Part shown: positions 30,127-41,780 of the stretch, piece by piece
Position numbering within the stretch: position 1 is the first letter of the stretch
Layout of the letters: the number at the start of each line of letters is the position of its first letter
Source: Gautieria morchelliformis
Taxonomy: Eukaryota; Basidiomycota; Agaricomycetes; Gomphales; Gomphaceae
Assembly: GCA_015179125.1 (NCBI GenBank)
Contig: WHVA01000102.1
Location: forward strand, 62,001 to 126,000
Length of the DNA: 64,000 nucleotides
Reading direction: 5' to 3'
Translations under genes and position numbers: made by a program
The notes under the pieces: model-generated
Database searches by the model: none
What the model was told of the DNA's origin: nothing
Seen by the model: the letters and a program-made list of their open reading frames with translations, nothing else

Positions 30127-33100
30127 ATGGTTCACTCTGCTTTAAAACGCAAGCGCTATTCCGACGATTCCACACAATCAGCGTTATGCTCGAATTCGTC
30201 GTCATCGGCCACTGTCGTCGCGAATATCCCTACTGGGTACAGCACACCAACGCTACATCGCACTCCCACAAGAAAATCATCATCTATGCATAATATCGCC
30301 CCAACCTCTCCGCCACAGACCCCCGGAAGTCCATTTCTCGACCCATCTCTGGTGCCGTCCCACGATCCTCGAGCTTCAGTTAGGATGCTGTTGGAGCTCA
30401 TGACTCCTTCTGAGTTCTCTAAGCTTTTACGTGCCCGTGTAGACCGTGTTCTTGCGAAATGGCCTCCTCCTGTGGTATCGCCCTCTCATGGTCTACCATC
30501 ACCCACCTCTTCCTCTTCATCAGCTTCCTATAGGCCCAGAGATTCCCCGGAGGCACAGGACCCCACCCCCAGAGCCATCCACGCATTCGTATCATTTTTC
30601 CGTTCAGAAGATATGCCCAGTCCACCCGGTCTTAGTTTACAAGAGCTTCATACACATCTTATCGCCTTGCAGACACTCCTCTCGTTTCTCACGTCGCGGG
30701 AACTTAGGGACATTGTGAGGACTCGCCTTAACGGCAGTGGTGATGAGCGACACAGGTGGGCAACTATTCAGGGGGTGATGGATGTACTGCGTAATACGGG
30801 GGCGGATTGTGATGGTCGGGATGGTGATTCCGACGATGATGCGACAACCGAGGCTTCTGTTGCGCAATGTACAGGTGTTGGCCACGGTAGTATACCTGAC
30901 AATAGTCCTAGGAGTCAGGAGGTGGTCGCGGGCGATAATAAGCACGTCGAAGTCGGGATTAACCCTCTGACCGAGAGACCCTTACCCTCTCTTAGGGAAC
31001 CTTCGGTTTCGGATAACACTCCAGTGTGGCGTATACCCTCGCCCCCCCGCCCACAGGAGCATGTAAAGGTCGAGCGTCCACGGAAGAGAGCCAGGACGGT
31101 ATGCCCCATTTCTTTGAACTCTGTAGACTATGTTCTCTTCGATGCCAGCGCTCTTCCTCGAGCAGATCGTGATCACCCCGCGGTATCCAAGAACTTTGAA
31201 GCGATCGCCATTCCTTATCGTACGATCACCCCCGCTGGTCCCAATGGTTTGCCAGATACCATAACGTCGCATTCTCCCCGTTGTCTCACCGACTCAACAG
31301 CCGGTCCAAGTCGCGACATGTCGAGCCACTCCGCTGTGTCTCCCGAGAGGGAACATGAGGACCTGCAACATTCGGCATCGTTAGAAGTGGACTCCTGTGG
31401 GTTTCACCCCACTCGTGGTGGCGCGAGGGATACAGACGGGGCTGCAGAATCGGTGGTGCCCCATGCCGACGTACGTACTGAAGATGCCGCCCTTGGCGAG
31501 CAAGGTATGGAGTCCGAAGGCACGTACTCGACTGGAGTAGCCCTGAGGTCGCAACCCGAGGTGTATTCCCTCAGATCTGCTGGTGCGCAGCCACGTGTCC
31601 TCTCTTGTCATTTCTTAATCACGTCTACTATTGCTGTTTAGGCACCCACGTCAACGGTACAAGCTTGCGTGCGGCTGTTGATTGCAAATCTTTACCAGTT
31701 CCTGGGCATAATTCATTACCGTATTGTACGACACGTTCCCGCGCAGCTGTCCTGGTGAGAGGTGTAGTTGAGAAACCGGCGTTGAATTCTAACCACCCAG
31801 CAAAGCCCATGCACAAAAAGCATTCTCGTCAGGTAAATATTCACACTATTTCGCATGCATAGGCTGACCGTCAGCTACGTTCAGTGCAATGACACTGAAA
31901 CAGACGTGGATATGGATATGTCAGATGAAGGGGAGATCGTTAATGGTGTTTCTCGGGACGTAAATAATACTCGCTCAGAGGGCCTTGAACGGGTGGTCAG
32001 GGACACCGCACATACCAAGGTTAGGACCAGAGCATGTCAAGTGCTGAGTTGACCAATATTATTTCTGAACAGCCGGCTATGATGGAGAGTGCCACTTACA
32101 TCCCTCCGCAGATGTCGTTGGCATGGGATGGAATTGAGGGTGGTTGGAAGGTGTTATCACATAATACTTTTCATGCTTGCTATTAACCAATCTTTCAGAC
32201 AGGCGACGTTGATGGGCCAGCGTCCCCGTGCGAGGCCGCCGAGTATGATCAAGATACACCAGCGACCCAAACACCTTGGGTTTGCGAGGATCGCTATCAT
32301 GCGAATATGACTGCTTTACTCAGTAATTCTACCGTTTCACCCCCTTCGGCCCCATTCACCACGCCGTCACCCACTGTCTTCCTGGAAGCATCATCCACGA
32401 CGAGGAGCCCAGTTCCTAAGCGGCATCAGGCTCCAAATTCTCTCTCAGCCCGATTGGCGCAGTCATTGTCCATCCCTGTAAGACATGATGTGTATCCACT
32501 ATTCCTGTCATTCCTCGATAGGACTTACCTGTCTCTAGCCAGATGCTCATGTTGGTGATTCAGACTCCTCTCCGGTGTGTTCAGCATTTTCCTGTCGCAG
32601 TTTTAACATTATCTGACCTATCAGCAGGTAATGCCTTGTGTTGCTCCGCCCCAAATGCTCCAAATCAAGAAGGAACTTCTGGTGCATGAGTCCTCTTTTT
32701 CTGTGCCAGATAATTCTGTCGATTCAAGCGGGTATAAAAGACTATCAGCACCTTGGACCTCGACGGTGCCAGGACCGCACTTTGCGGCTACTTCCGTGGC
32801 GTCAGATAATACAAATGAGAAGCCTACGCCTAAGGCAACAGGCAGCCCTCCCTTGTCAGGGCAAGCCAATGTGGGAGCCACCAAAGCACCCGCTGCACTC
32901 AAAAGAAAACCAGCCGCACGCAGCCCGCCCGTCGCACCAAGGGGCCTTGCAAATACCACTCGCTTGCCTTCTTTTCGCTCTGTGAGACCAAAAGCGGCCA
33001 CTTGGGGCCCAAATATGATGACGGTACCCTCAGCACCCCGCGCGATGGCATCGGTCATGCCGGTGTCACGATCTGTTTTTGTCGCCCCCACCGGGGCTCC

Positions 33101-34157
33101 GACTACAGTTGCGACAATATCATCCACGCCTTCGCCTTCCTTGCGTCCCGAAGGCCCTGAATTGCCGCCCTCACAACCCCCGCTTCCATCTGCACGCAAG
33201 AATATATCCATAGTGATGCCCATACGTAAAGTATCTATACCTTCATCTGCCAAGCAGGAACGATCCCCAGATGGTGGGTCGAAACAGGAGCATGTTCCAC
33301 AGCGGCCTTCTTCCTCTCAGCGACGTGGACGATCGTCGTCGTCCTCGGTATCCTCGTCTTCCTCTCGTTCTCGCAGTTCCTCCCAGTCCCCGCTCAATAG
33401 GGGCCCTCGAGGTAGAAGCCGTCCTCTTCATAGACTTCCTCGCAGACGATCCATATCCCCGTCTGGATCCACATTTCGTCTAGAACCACATCGATCGCAT
33501 TCGGGTTCATCATCACACTCCAGCCATCGATCCCCGTCGAGTGCTGGTTCAACACGGTACCAGCCTAGGTGTTCCATATCACGTTCCAGTTGTCGTTCCC
33601 CGTCTCAGTTGTCCCCCTATCGACGCCGTAAAAATTCTTCGCCGGGACCAGCGTTATCCTTGTGTTTCCCAGATTCGCCTGCTGCACATGCTTCAAGTCA
33701 GCGTCATTTGTCCCCTGACTCTGATCGCCAGTTTCGTGGCAGAAGGAAAAATCGCCGGAACGCGGCTATGGCTCTGGCGCGTGGAGCCCCAGCTCACGAT
33801 CATTGGTCTCCTGGCGGAGATGACGACCGAGGACATTCGAGTAGGCATGATACGAACAATGCCTTATCGATAGATGCAGCTACTCTCGCCCAGCCTATGA
33901 ATCCTCACAACGCCGTAGGAAGAAAGACAGGTATTTGCTAAGCGCTTCCGCTTTTGAATTCTGTTGACCTACTACGTCTTATGTCACCATTCTGGATGAC
34001 GTTGGATTGTTGTTGGCTAGGCAATTTCCGCAGAAGCTGAGGCCCTTCATAAGATCGGTTTCGTCCAAATCAACCTGTTCATCCTACTCATGTTAGCATT
34101 ACGGCCAATGTCTTGGATGTAGTGATGCTTTCTGAAGAGGAAGAAAGTAACGTGTAA
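30127..34157 (+). CDS. Serine/arginine-rich protein of unknown function, 8-exon model
   Basis: The model joins exons 30127-31594, 31642-31832, 31885-32019, 32073-32150, 32199-32477, 32539-32574, 32628-33930 and 34054-34157. Introns of 47-61 nt keep phase and often have a CTGAC or CTAAC-like branch site. The last one (123 nt, AAG acceptor) is the weakest; an alternative acceptor lies at 34,033. The predicted protein is about 1197 residues: an N-terminal region with a Leu/Arg-rich helical patch (MLLELMTPSEFSKLLRAR), acidic stretches, basic patches such as RPRKRAR, and a long Ser/Arg-rich tail (about 33,290-33,640). SR tails are typical of nuclear RNA-processing proteins, but no RNA-binding domain is visible. 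Unlike its neighbours, it has no obvious lesion. Confidence 0.65.
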
Positions 34158-36040
34158 GAGCCAACGTTCTACATCGAGGCTGGTTCATAATATACATCTC
34201 CGCGTGTCCTTTTGTCACTTATCTTTCCTTGCGAGACCCATATGTACCCGTTGCCGCAATTGTCCTGTATTGAAGTTTAATGCCTCAGCAGTAAATCAAC
34301 GTATAAAGACCAGGGATAAGTACGCTTTTTCCCACCACCAAGCATAGACATAGATAAATGAGGTTATGCGGTACTACAGCACCACTCTTATTCTGTAGGT
34401 CGATCATCACCCACAAACAAAGCATGCACTAGTAAGTATACAAGTTGCATGGAAATTATTTTGTTTGTGGCGTCCACATGTGTACATCCGCTGTAGGAAG
34501 AGCGGCAAGTACTTTTTGCACTAGTACTGATTTTCAGTAGCTTTTTTCACCATGAAATCAGTACTGTCAAGGAATCAGATTTAGCAACCACCAAATTTAA
34601 GTACATTTGAGCACTTAAAATCAGCTACCCAAAACCATCCAGTATAGACAAGTGGACGGTCCAAAATTCCATAACAAACTGACCGGCCTCACTCTGAGTC
34701 TTGAGACAACAATGTACATATTCACTTACTAAGTTACAAAACCCACACAAGCATATCTTACCGAGCACGGGAAAAGAACTGTCTCATTGTCTAGCCTGAC
34801 AGAAAACAGCTCTAGGGGTCGGGCCAACAGGGGAGGTGACTGCTCGAGAGTGCAGAAACTTGGGAGTCTCATGGAGTAAGGGGCAGGCCAGATCGTTTAC
34901 AATATAGTACAATTGACTGTAGCGACCAACATAGTATACTGGGGTCATATAAAATGATGAGGAAAAAAAAAAAAAGAGAAAAGAGAAATGAAAGAAAAAA
35001 ACGCAGGGGACGTACCTGATGTGGCATGTGGTGTGTTGTCATGTCCGAGATGACCGTGACGCTGTGATGTGCTCATGCACAGGCAAGTGTACCCTGCACA
35101 CAGGGCGCCACCCCACATGCGTGCAGTCTACCCACCCCCAGGTACAATGGGAATGCATACATCGGGCATCGCAAGCGCAGTGCGTCTGGGGAACGCAAGT
35201 GCACACGGGGCTGGTGTATGTCTGTGTGTGGGTTGGGGTGGGGATGGGGATGGAGAGCTTGGGAGAGCTGGGCGCGTGCAGGTAGGTGTCTGGGACAGCT
35301 GCAGGCGAGTGGGACTGGAGTGGTGTGGCAGGGAGGATATCCATCCATTGTGGGCGCAGCATTGATCCTCTGGGGTGCAGGCTGATGGGATCATTGCATC
35401 CAACCGGCACAAGGAGCAAGTATCCAGTTTGTTGAGGTCCCAGGTTACAACATGACAGGCCAACCCTGTTGCATAGGCTCTATGGTGAGCATCCGTTCCA
35501 TCCATGCGGACTGTAGACATGTTCTTTTTTAGCAGAGCGCACACTATCATCATCAATGGCGTGTGCACTTCCTCCACGGTGGAGTCAGGCACCCAATCAA
35601 CGCAAGCGACTTGATGCCAATCAGACGGAATAACTCACAGCAGGCAAAGAGGCACAGAGCGATAATAGATTAACACGCAGTTGATATTCATCGGCGTATT
35701 TTTGGGAACTATGGCATGCGCATAAAGTATTCAAAGTCAATTCAATGTCCGAACTTTGCAACTTTGAAAATTACAACTCCTACCTTCTACCACCACCAAC
35801 ACTGCCAGCAACGAACAATTTTCAACAATGATTACCACCATCTAATTTGTCAACTTTAACGGTCAATGGTTATATCATAGAGCATGCAATCCAACGGATT
35901 AAGGGTGAGTCTCCTCTTCATGTTCTATTCAGGCCCACCCAATTACCTCAATTCCATGTCTCTTCATCAATTATTATGCAAGCCTCAATCCCAACGACTT
36001 TTTCCAGTGCTTCCCTCAAGTGAGTCACGCATTCAGCTAT
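34158..36040. other. No supported gene
   Basis: This stretch contains an 11-bp inverted repeat (AGTACTGATTT at 34,523-34,533 with AAATCAGTACT at 34,555-34,565), an A-rich tract (34,955-35,000), and a GT-rich segment (35,200-35,270). A 154-codon minus-strand frame (35,128-35,592) has a Cys-containing stretch near its middle, but I do not recognise it and its 3' half is low complexity. Confidence 0.4.
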
Positions 36041-36479
36041 TATTGCAATGCATATAGTTGATGACACAGCAGGCTGCAGGCACCTCTTCCAGCTACCACT
36101 AGTGTCTCGCAATCACCATATCCTCCCCTCTGCACTCTCTTCATCTCCTACAGCCACTGAAAGTGTGACGGCACGAAAATGGCTCGTGGAATTCACCATA
36201 CTGCACGATGAGGTCCAGCTTACATTTGCGTGCAGTTCGGAGTCAGGAGGACAAGTATGTATACTATTCTTTGGTGGTAGCTGCTGATGAATGATGGTTT
36301 ATCTTAGATGCACGTAGAACGTAAATAACGTGAATATGAAGGCCATTGTCATGTTATAGCATGTGTATGTGGCATCTTCACAGAGTCTGCTTTTCACTTT
36401 GATGCTGCACCACTGTCAGGCACAGAACATTTCAGATTGCTTCCAAAAGGTGTGCTGCACCATACCTACACCCTATGTT

Positions 36480-37475
36480 TCCAATGCTGACCATGGTGTC
36501 TCTTTCCCATTCTTCATTTCATTGGTGGAGTGAAGGACTCGGTCAACATCAATGGTTTCAAGCATCCTACTCGAGACGTCAAGGGCGTGAGGATCGATGG
36601 TGTGATGTGTGAATTTGTGCATGTTTCCCCAGTGCACCTTGCTGATGCAGATGCCGGGACATATGGCATCTTCTATCAGCATGAAGTTGTGGTCGAGGCA
36701 GGTGTAACTGACGAATAGCAGCCTGCCATTGATGCCACTAACCATGTGATCAGGAGGGCATGTACCATATTCTGCTCACATGTCATCCTCCCCCTCCTGC
36801 GTGCCATTCATTGGGACATCTTTGGGCAAAGTCTCTCGTTCACAGCTCACCAAGTCTTAGTTGCAGGGCAACTATCGTGCCCTCCAGGCCGCCTTGCAGG
36901 CTGAAATGGCCATACATCTGGAGACAGGTCACCCACCGATCTCTTGAACCCCATCAAGCAGGTGGTGGCTGAAGCTGTCGACTATGTTGTCTTCACCAAG
37001 GAATCTTCCCGCCGTTGTTCCAGCAATATCTTCAATCTCGATGCTTCGTCCACGCATCTCCTTTTCCTGAAACATCTGATCCAGATGCACCTAGGACTCA
37101 CCAACTTCCCTTCGACTTGCTTAGATGCCCTGGTATGGGAGAGCTATGTGACTATCTCTCTCAATTGGCTCAGGCAAACAGGCAAGGTGAACACAAGGAT
37201 GCCTCATATCAGCCTGTGATCTGCTTCAACAATGCTGTGTTGAGCCTCCGTTGCTCCTTGTATCAGGGAGATACTTGTTTTCATCGCCCTTGCCAGGGCC
37301 CTTGTGGACGATATGCCAGTATACGTGCTTTGTGCAAGATCCAATGTCTGTGACCTTGGATGAGATAGCTGACATATACATTGAGACCATCGAGAACAAG
37401 TGCCCAGAGAATCATACTATGTCACAGGCTACAGCTTCGGTGGTGCCCCTGGCTTTGAAATCGCTCATCAGTCTG
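36480..37475 (+). pseudogene. Acyl-AMP ligase / thioesterase (NRPS-like) fragment, decayed
   Basis: Pieces of a multidomain adenylating enzyme lie in order on the plus strand. First is an adenylate-forming C-terminal part (KDSVNINGFKHPTRDV ... YGIFYQHEVVV, 36,530-36,700), then a segment that reads as KVSRSQLTKS*LQGNYRAL (36,830-36,890), and a stretch resembling a linker or carrier region. Last is a thioesterase-like end (DEIADIYIETIE, then YYVTGYSFGGAPGFEIA, 37,340-37,465) with the GxSxG nucleophile motif. Several frameshifts and stops separate them. The N-terminal adenylation core is not seen upstream. It could be a host secondary-metabolism relic or a captured fragment. Confidence 0.5.
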
Positions 37476-38277
37476 CACCGTTTTCCATTCTGTTCAATAC
37501 CATTACTACTATGACCTGTATTTTAAGTACTATAATACACTGCTTTTCTGTGTTTTACATCTGCAGTTTTGAGTACAAATAATGCTGAAATTCAGTGTGA
37601 AATGTTTCTGAAAGGACCATTCTCTCTACTAGATTTTGGGGTTGCGCCAACCGACCAGTGCACTTAAATTCAGGACCGCAACTTGAGCACTTACAGCTAT
37701 TTCAGGTACACAAGGCAGAGTCCGAAATACATGCCGCCTGCAAAGATTGACCTGTATCTCCCCTACCATTGACGATTAAGGGTTTATACCTTGTATATGT
37801 ACTTTTATATGTAGTAGCTACCATTTGGTATAGAAAAGGTGGCTTATTCTGCCATATTTAATATTCAAATAATTGTGCTTATATGCATTATTATGCCCTC
37901 AAATTATTTCAATGAGGGCTATAATTTGGTCAGATTATAGTAATGTATATGTATAAATGTTTGAAACATAAAACAAGCCTGTAATATGCTGGCTATGGAA
38001 GGGGGGGAGGTGCATGTCTCTTTGCCTGCTCCCAGCCTTTTTAGCCTTCTACATGGCCAAAACCTCAGCTTTAAGGATTCAAATATAGTATAAAGTCAAC
38101 ATATACTCCAATTACAATGATGTGACATTATGTTTCTTCATTTGCAAGTCTTGCTGGCATGATGTTATGACATCATGTTGCACAGTGCATCAGGTGACTG
38201 TTACGCACCACGCGGACTTGACCTCCATCACTGCATTTATGATTATATCTGCTGAGCTTCGTTCCAATCTCTTCCTG
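37476..38277. other. AT-rich intergenic, nothing recognised
   Basis: This is AT-rich DNA with no open frame of note and no clear repeat ends. Confidence 0.4.
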
Positions 38278-40335
38278 ATGGCTGGTAAAAACAAAAAAAA
38301 CTAAAGCTATAGTTCCTGTGGAGCCACCCGCAGCAAACAAGCCCAGGTCTCATCAGCCTGACACGCTTGACCCCGCCCTCATTGTCAAAGGCAGGTGCAG
38401 CCATACCCCCTCCTCTCAAATGCATGAGGGCAGCATACCGCCCATCAGGATCCCTCCCACATCGAAGAGGAAGGACATGTCCACTGACAAAAATGGTGCC
38501 GGATCCAAACCGCCGTCCGTTGCCAAATCCAAACTGCCGTCCATCACCAATTCCAGTGCCTCTGCCAAGGATGGTCCCACTACCAATATCCTTTCTACTA
38601 CCCTCTCCACCACATCCACAACGTCCAAAACCCTCCTCATAGCCAAAGTGCCCGCATCCATGAATACGCACCTGGATGATGACGTCACAGACAAGCACCT
38701 CAGCATGGTCCCTGAGGATGATGAGGATGAGACCAACGTCCCAGTGATGACAATGGTCCAGGACCCATTGATGCCAGACCGATCTACGACGAAGACATCT
38801 AATATGTTGATGAGGACAATGAGGACAATGAATCGTCTAGCAGCGACGACGATCGCAATGACATAGAACCCTCATCATCTCCACCTCAGCTTCCTAAGAT
38901 GAAGGGTAAGGCAGTAGACAAAGGACAAGCAACAGTGAAGGGTCCTTTGCCTGATAGTGAGTGTTTTTCTTTCTTTTTTTTTTTCTTTTTTTTTTTTATC
39001 TTTTCTTATTTCATGCTTACTGACTCAATTTTTTTTTGTAGTTATGAAGTTTGCAATACCATCCCGTAACCAATTGTGGATAGTTGCTAATCGAATGCAC
39101 ACCATCGAGTTGGCAAGCACCCTCAGTGCTGTGAAATCGACTCTCCATTATATCCTCGGCCTGTACGCAATCCCTGAGGAGAGGAGGACCAGACTTGTAA
39201 CACATTTTTACAAGGACCCGGCCAAGTGCTGCTTTGCACTGGAGACCGAGGAGGACTGGACGGCCCTGAAGGCCGAGTGGGTAAATCAGGTGGCGAAAAG
39301 GGGCACGGACGCTTGTATTGACATCGTTCTTCCCCCCAAGGTAAGTTTGTTTTTCTTTCTTGTCATTGATTTAAACTAATACATTTGATATCACAGTTCT
39401 TTGAATTTTTAGAAGAGGCGGGCAAAGCGCAGACCGGCACCACAGGTAAACCAAAGAAAAAGAAAGAGCTCATCAATCCTTTCCTTCCACAGAAAGAGCC
39501 CGTCGCTTCTGAAATCCCGGACAAACAAGCCCTCAATGGCACAAAAACAGCTGAATACGAAGCTCAGCTCCAAAAGCTCCTGGATGTCTGGACATGCGAT
39601 CAACATACTGGGGAGATTTGCATGGCACGTGCCCTCAACGGGCAGCACAAGGTCATTAACTTACAAGGGAAACTAGTCTGGGTACTGCAACTGGTATGAT
39701 TCTGTGATTTCTTTCCCTTGCCATGAATTTACTCACCTATTCATTGATAGATGGCTGGTAAACTGGGTGTTGACCTCAATATGCTGCCTAATGTGGAATA
39801 CTTCAAGTTTTTTCACTACAGGCCTGGTGGTGCAAACCCGGCAGCATCCAACTATATGTGTCACGGCAGAGCAAGGTATGTGAGCAATGAGCCCATGCAA
39901 CAGGCCACCCCTGCCCCCCCCACCGCCATCAATATCAATTTTCCCCCTGAAGTTTTTCACGCATTCCGTGCTGCCTCGCAACCCCCAAAGCAATCTCATT
40001 CGCCGGATGCCACAATTAGTACCACTGGTATTGTGGATACTCATGCACAGATTGTACCAACGATCGGGGACTGGCCCACTGAGTTGGAGGGCCAGCAAGA
40101 TCTGGGTCATTATACCAGGTGGGATTTTCTGTGCAGCAGATTCGAGGCTGAGGAGTGCCTTGATGTCACCCTTACACGCATCACAAGGATACCACTGGAG
40201 TCTCTGAAGGTATCTTTTGAGCTCAAAGTTGTAGATGTGTTGTTTCTGATAGAGAAGCTTGAAGATGCTGGGAAGAGGTATGGTTTTGTAGTGGGAAGTG
40301 AGCACAAGGGGGCCAAGAGTGCTAAACACTACTAG
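38278..40335 (+). pseudogene. Four-exon gene of unknown family, exon 1 damaged
   Basis: Exons 39042-39340, 39397-39693 and 39751-40335 are joined by clean introns (38957-39041, 39341-39396, 39694-39750; GT-AG, phases 1, 0, 0) and read without stops to TAG at 40,335. Exon 1 (from ATG 38,278) is broken: a frameshift in an A-run at 38,290-38,300, another near 38,740, and a TAA near 38,800. The predicted protein has a Ser/Thr/Pro-rich and then acidic N-terminus, a compact domain (LWIVANRMHTIEL ... HFYKDPAKC ... EEDWTALKAEW), a Lys-rich patch, a short WTCDQHTGEICM motif, and a C-terminal helical region. I recognise no known family. The lesions could be real or sequencing errors in homopolymers. 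Confidence 0.6.
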
Positions 40336-41166
40336 AATAGCATAGAAAATTATGATGGGTACTCATGTCAATCTATATCTTGTTGGGAAAATTCAAGGCA
40401 GTCATCACTGTGCTTCCACATTACCTGCATCACCTGCATCACCTGCATCACTCACCTGCATCATCTGCATCACCCACAGTGATGTGGGTGATGCATGCGG
40501 GTGATGTGTGGATGCGGGTGATGTGTGAGTTGAGCTTCTGAAACTCTCTCAATAACCCTTTGATCAGGTTGCAGCTCTTCAAGCTTTTCCTCTGGAGTGA
40601 CATCTATGATTCTCTCGACTTCACCTTCTTCAGTCAAGATAGGCGCTGGCTTAAGCGCTGGCATCACTGATGGTAGCGGTTTGGCCTGTCTGGGCATAAT
40701 AGATAGGGCAGGTTCTTGTCCGGGTTCACGCATTTCCTTCCACAAGTTTCTATTTCCTTCCATGAGTTTCCGTCACCTTCTGTCAGTTTCCATAACCTTC
40801 TGTCAGTTTCCATAACTTTCCATCACCTTCTGTCACACTCCGTCACTTTCTGTCACTTTCCGTGACCTTCCATCACTTTCCATCACCTTCCGTAACCTTC
40901 TACAAGTTTCCATCTCCCCTATTATGTAAGCCTTGCCAGTGCTAGAAGACTGTAGCCCGTGTGGTGGCGTTTCCTCAGCTTGATCTCTGAGGATACCCAC
41001 TACACAGGCAAGTCCCCATGTATCTATCGTTGGTAGAGTTATAAACTGAGGATACCCACTACACAGTTGGTCATTGTCCTAGTATCGGCTCTTATCTCCT
41101 TGAGTATCTTTGGTTGTGGCTTTGTCATTAGTGTTGCCCTCACAGTTCTTTGGTGGAAATAATTGG
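40336..41166. repeat. Simple repeats, no gene
   Basis: At 40,421-40,520 a CACCTGCAT microsatellite switches strand at a 13-bp-arm hairpin (40,466-40,478 / 40,483-40,495, loop GTGA). At 40,735-40,915 is a degenerate CCTTCTGTCAGTTTCCAT repeat. A GAGGATACCCACTACACA motif occurs twice (about 40,990 and 41,047). A 97-codon minus-strand frame (40,470-40,763) overlaps these repeats and is not called. Confidence 0.6.
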
Positions 41167-41492
41167 TGTAAGAATAATTATAGCTATGCGAGTAATCTCA
41201 GTAATTGCTCGAGTGCAAAGTACTATATAAGTTTACCTATGCGAGTAACCTATACAAGCATATAAGTAAAATGAATAAAAGAAATATACCGAATGTCTTA
41301 CCTCAGTAATTGCTCGAGTGCAAAGTACTGAGGAAGAAGGACTTCTAGCTACCTACTTTATACTATGGGAGAACAATGGGAGATAAACTACAATAGGCAC
41401 ATAGGACAATAAAACAGTGGAACAATGAGACTGTGCATATATTGTCACAATGGGGTGACATGGGGTGACACGGTTTGCCCCTGGCTTACACA
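41167..41492 (-). repeat. Copia LTR, minus strand (326 bp)
   Basis: On the minus strand it runs TGTGTAAGCCAGGGGC ... CTTACA and is clearly the same family as the plus-strand LTR at 52,579-52,911. Shared blocks include TATAAAGTAGGTAGCTAG and TGAGGTAAGACATTCGG. It is the 3' LTR of the minus-strand copia relic that reaches it from 46,098. Confidence 0.85.
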
Positions 41493-41599
41493 TTTACCTC
41501 CTTCAATTGGGACTATCTCAGGTTTAGTCCCTTCGATGAATAGAACATTTCTCTCCCGAGACCTTGTGTGAATCTGGCCAATAAATGCAATGGCCATCA
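41493..41599 (-). pseudogene. Distal piece of the minus-strand copia relic
   Basis: On the minus strand it continues the frame broken off at 46,098 (WLGFSGQ|SDGHCIYW) and ends at a purine tract before the LTR. The reverse transcriptase and RNase H expected here (about 2 kb) are missing, so the older element carried a large internal deletion. Confidence 0.7.
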
Positions 41600-41712
41600 T
41601 GTCACTATTGGTCATGCGTGTTGATTAGTCAGTCTCTAGCAGCTACATAGTAGTCGGAGTTCGAAGGTAGAACTCTATTCGGTGATTCTACCTTCGAACT
41701 CAGGTATTGACA
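41600..41712 (+). repeat. 5' LTR of the nested copia element (113 bp)
   Basis: It starts TGTCAC and ends TTGACA. It contains a 16-bp perfect inverted repeat (41,657-41,672 and 41,686-41,701, 13-nt loop) that could fold in the RNA. The length is very short for an LTR. Confidence 0.95.
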
Positions 41713-41780
41713 GGTTATGGGCCCCGTGCCTTGATCGAAGGAAAAGAAATCCATCCGGAACTCAACCATCATCGCCCATC

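Noticed and set aside
29415-34620. Possible terminal inverted repeats flanking the SR-rich gene (shared AGTACTTTTT and CACCAAATTT words)
   Set aside because: The order of the shared words is not consistent with an inverted or direct repeat pair.
35039-35592. Protein-coding gene on the minus strand
   Set aside because: The 3' half is a Pro/Ser/Thr low-complexity antisense of a GT-rich stretch, and the 5' half shows no known motif and no intron signals.
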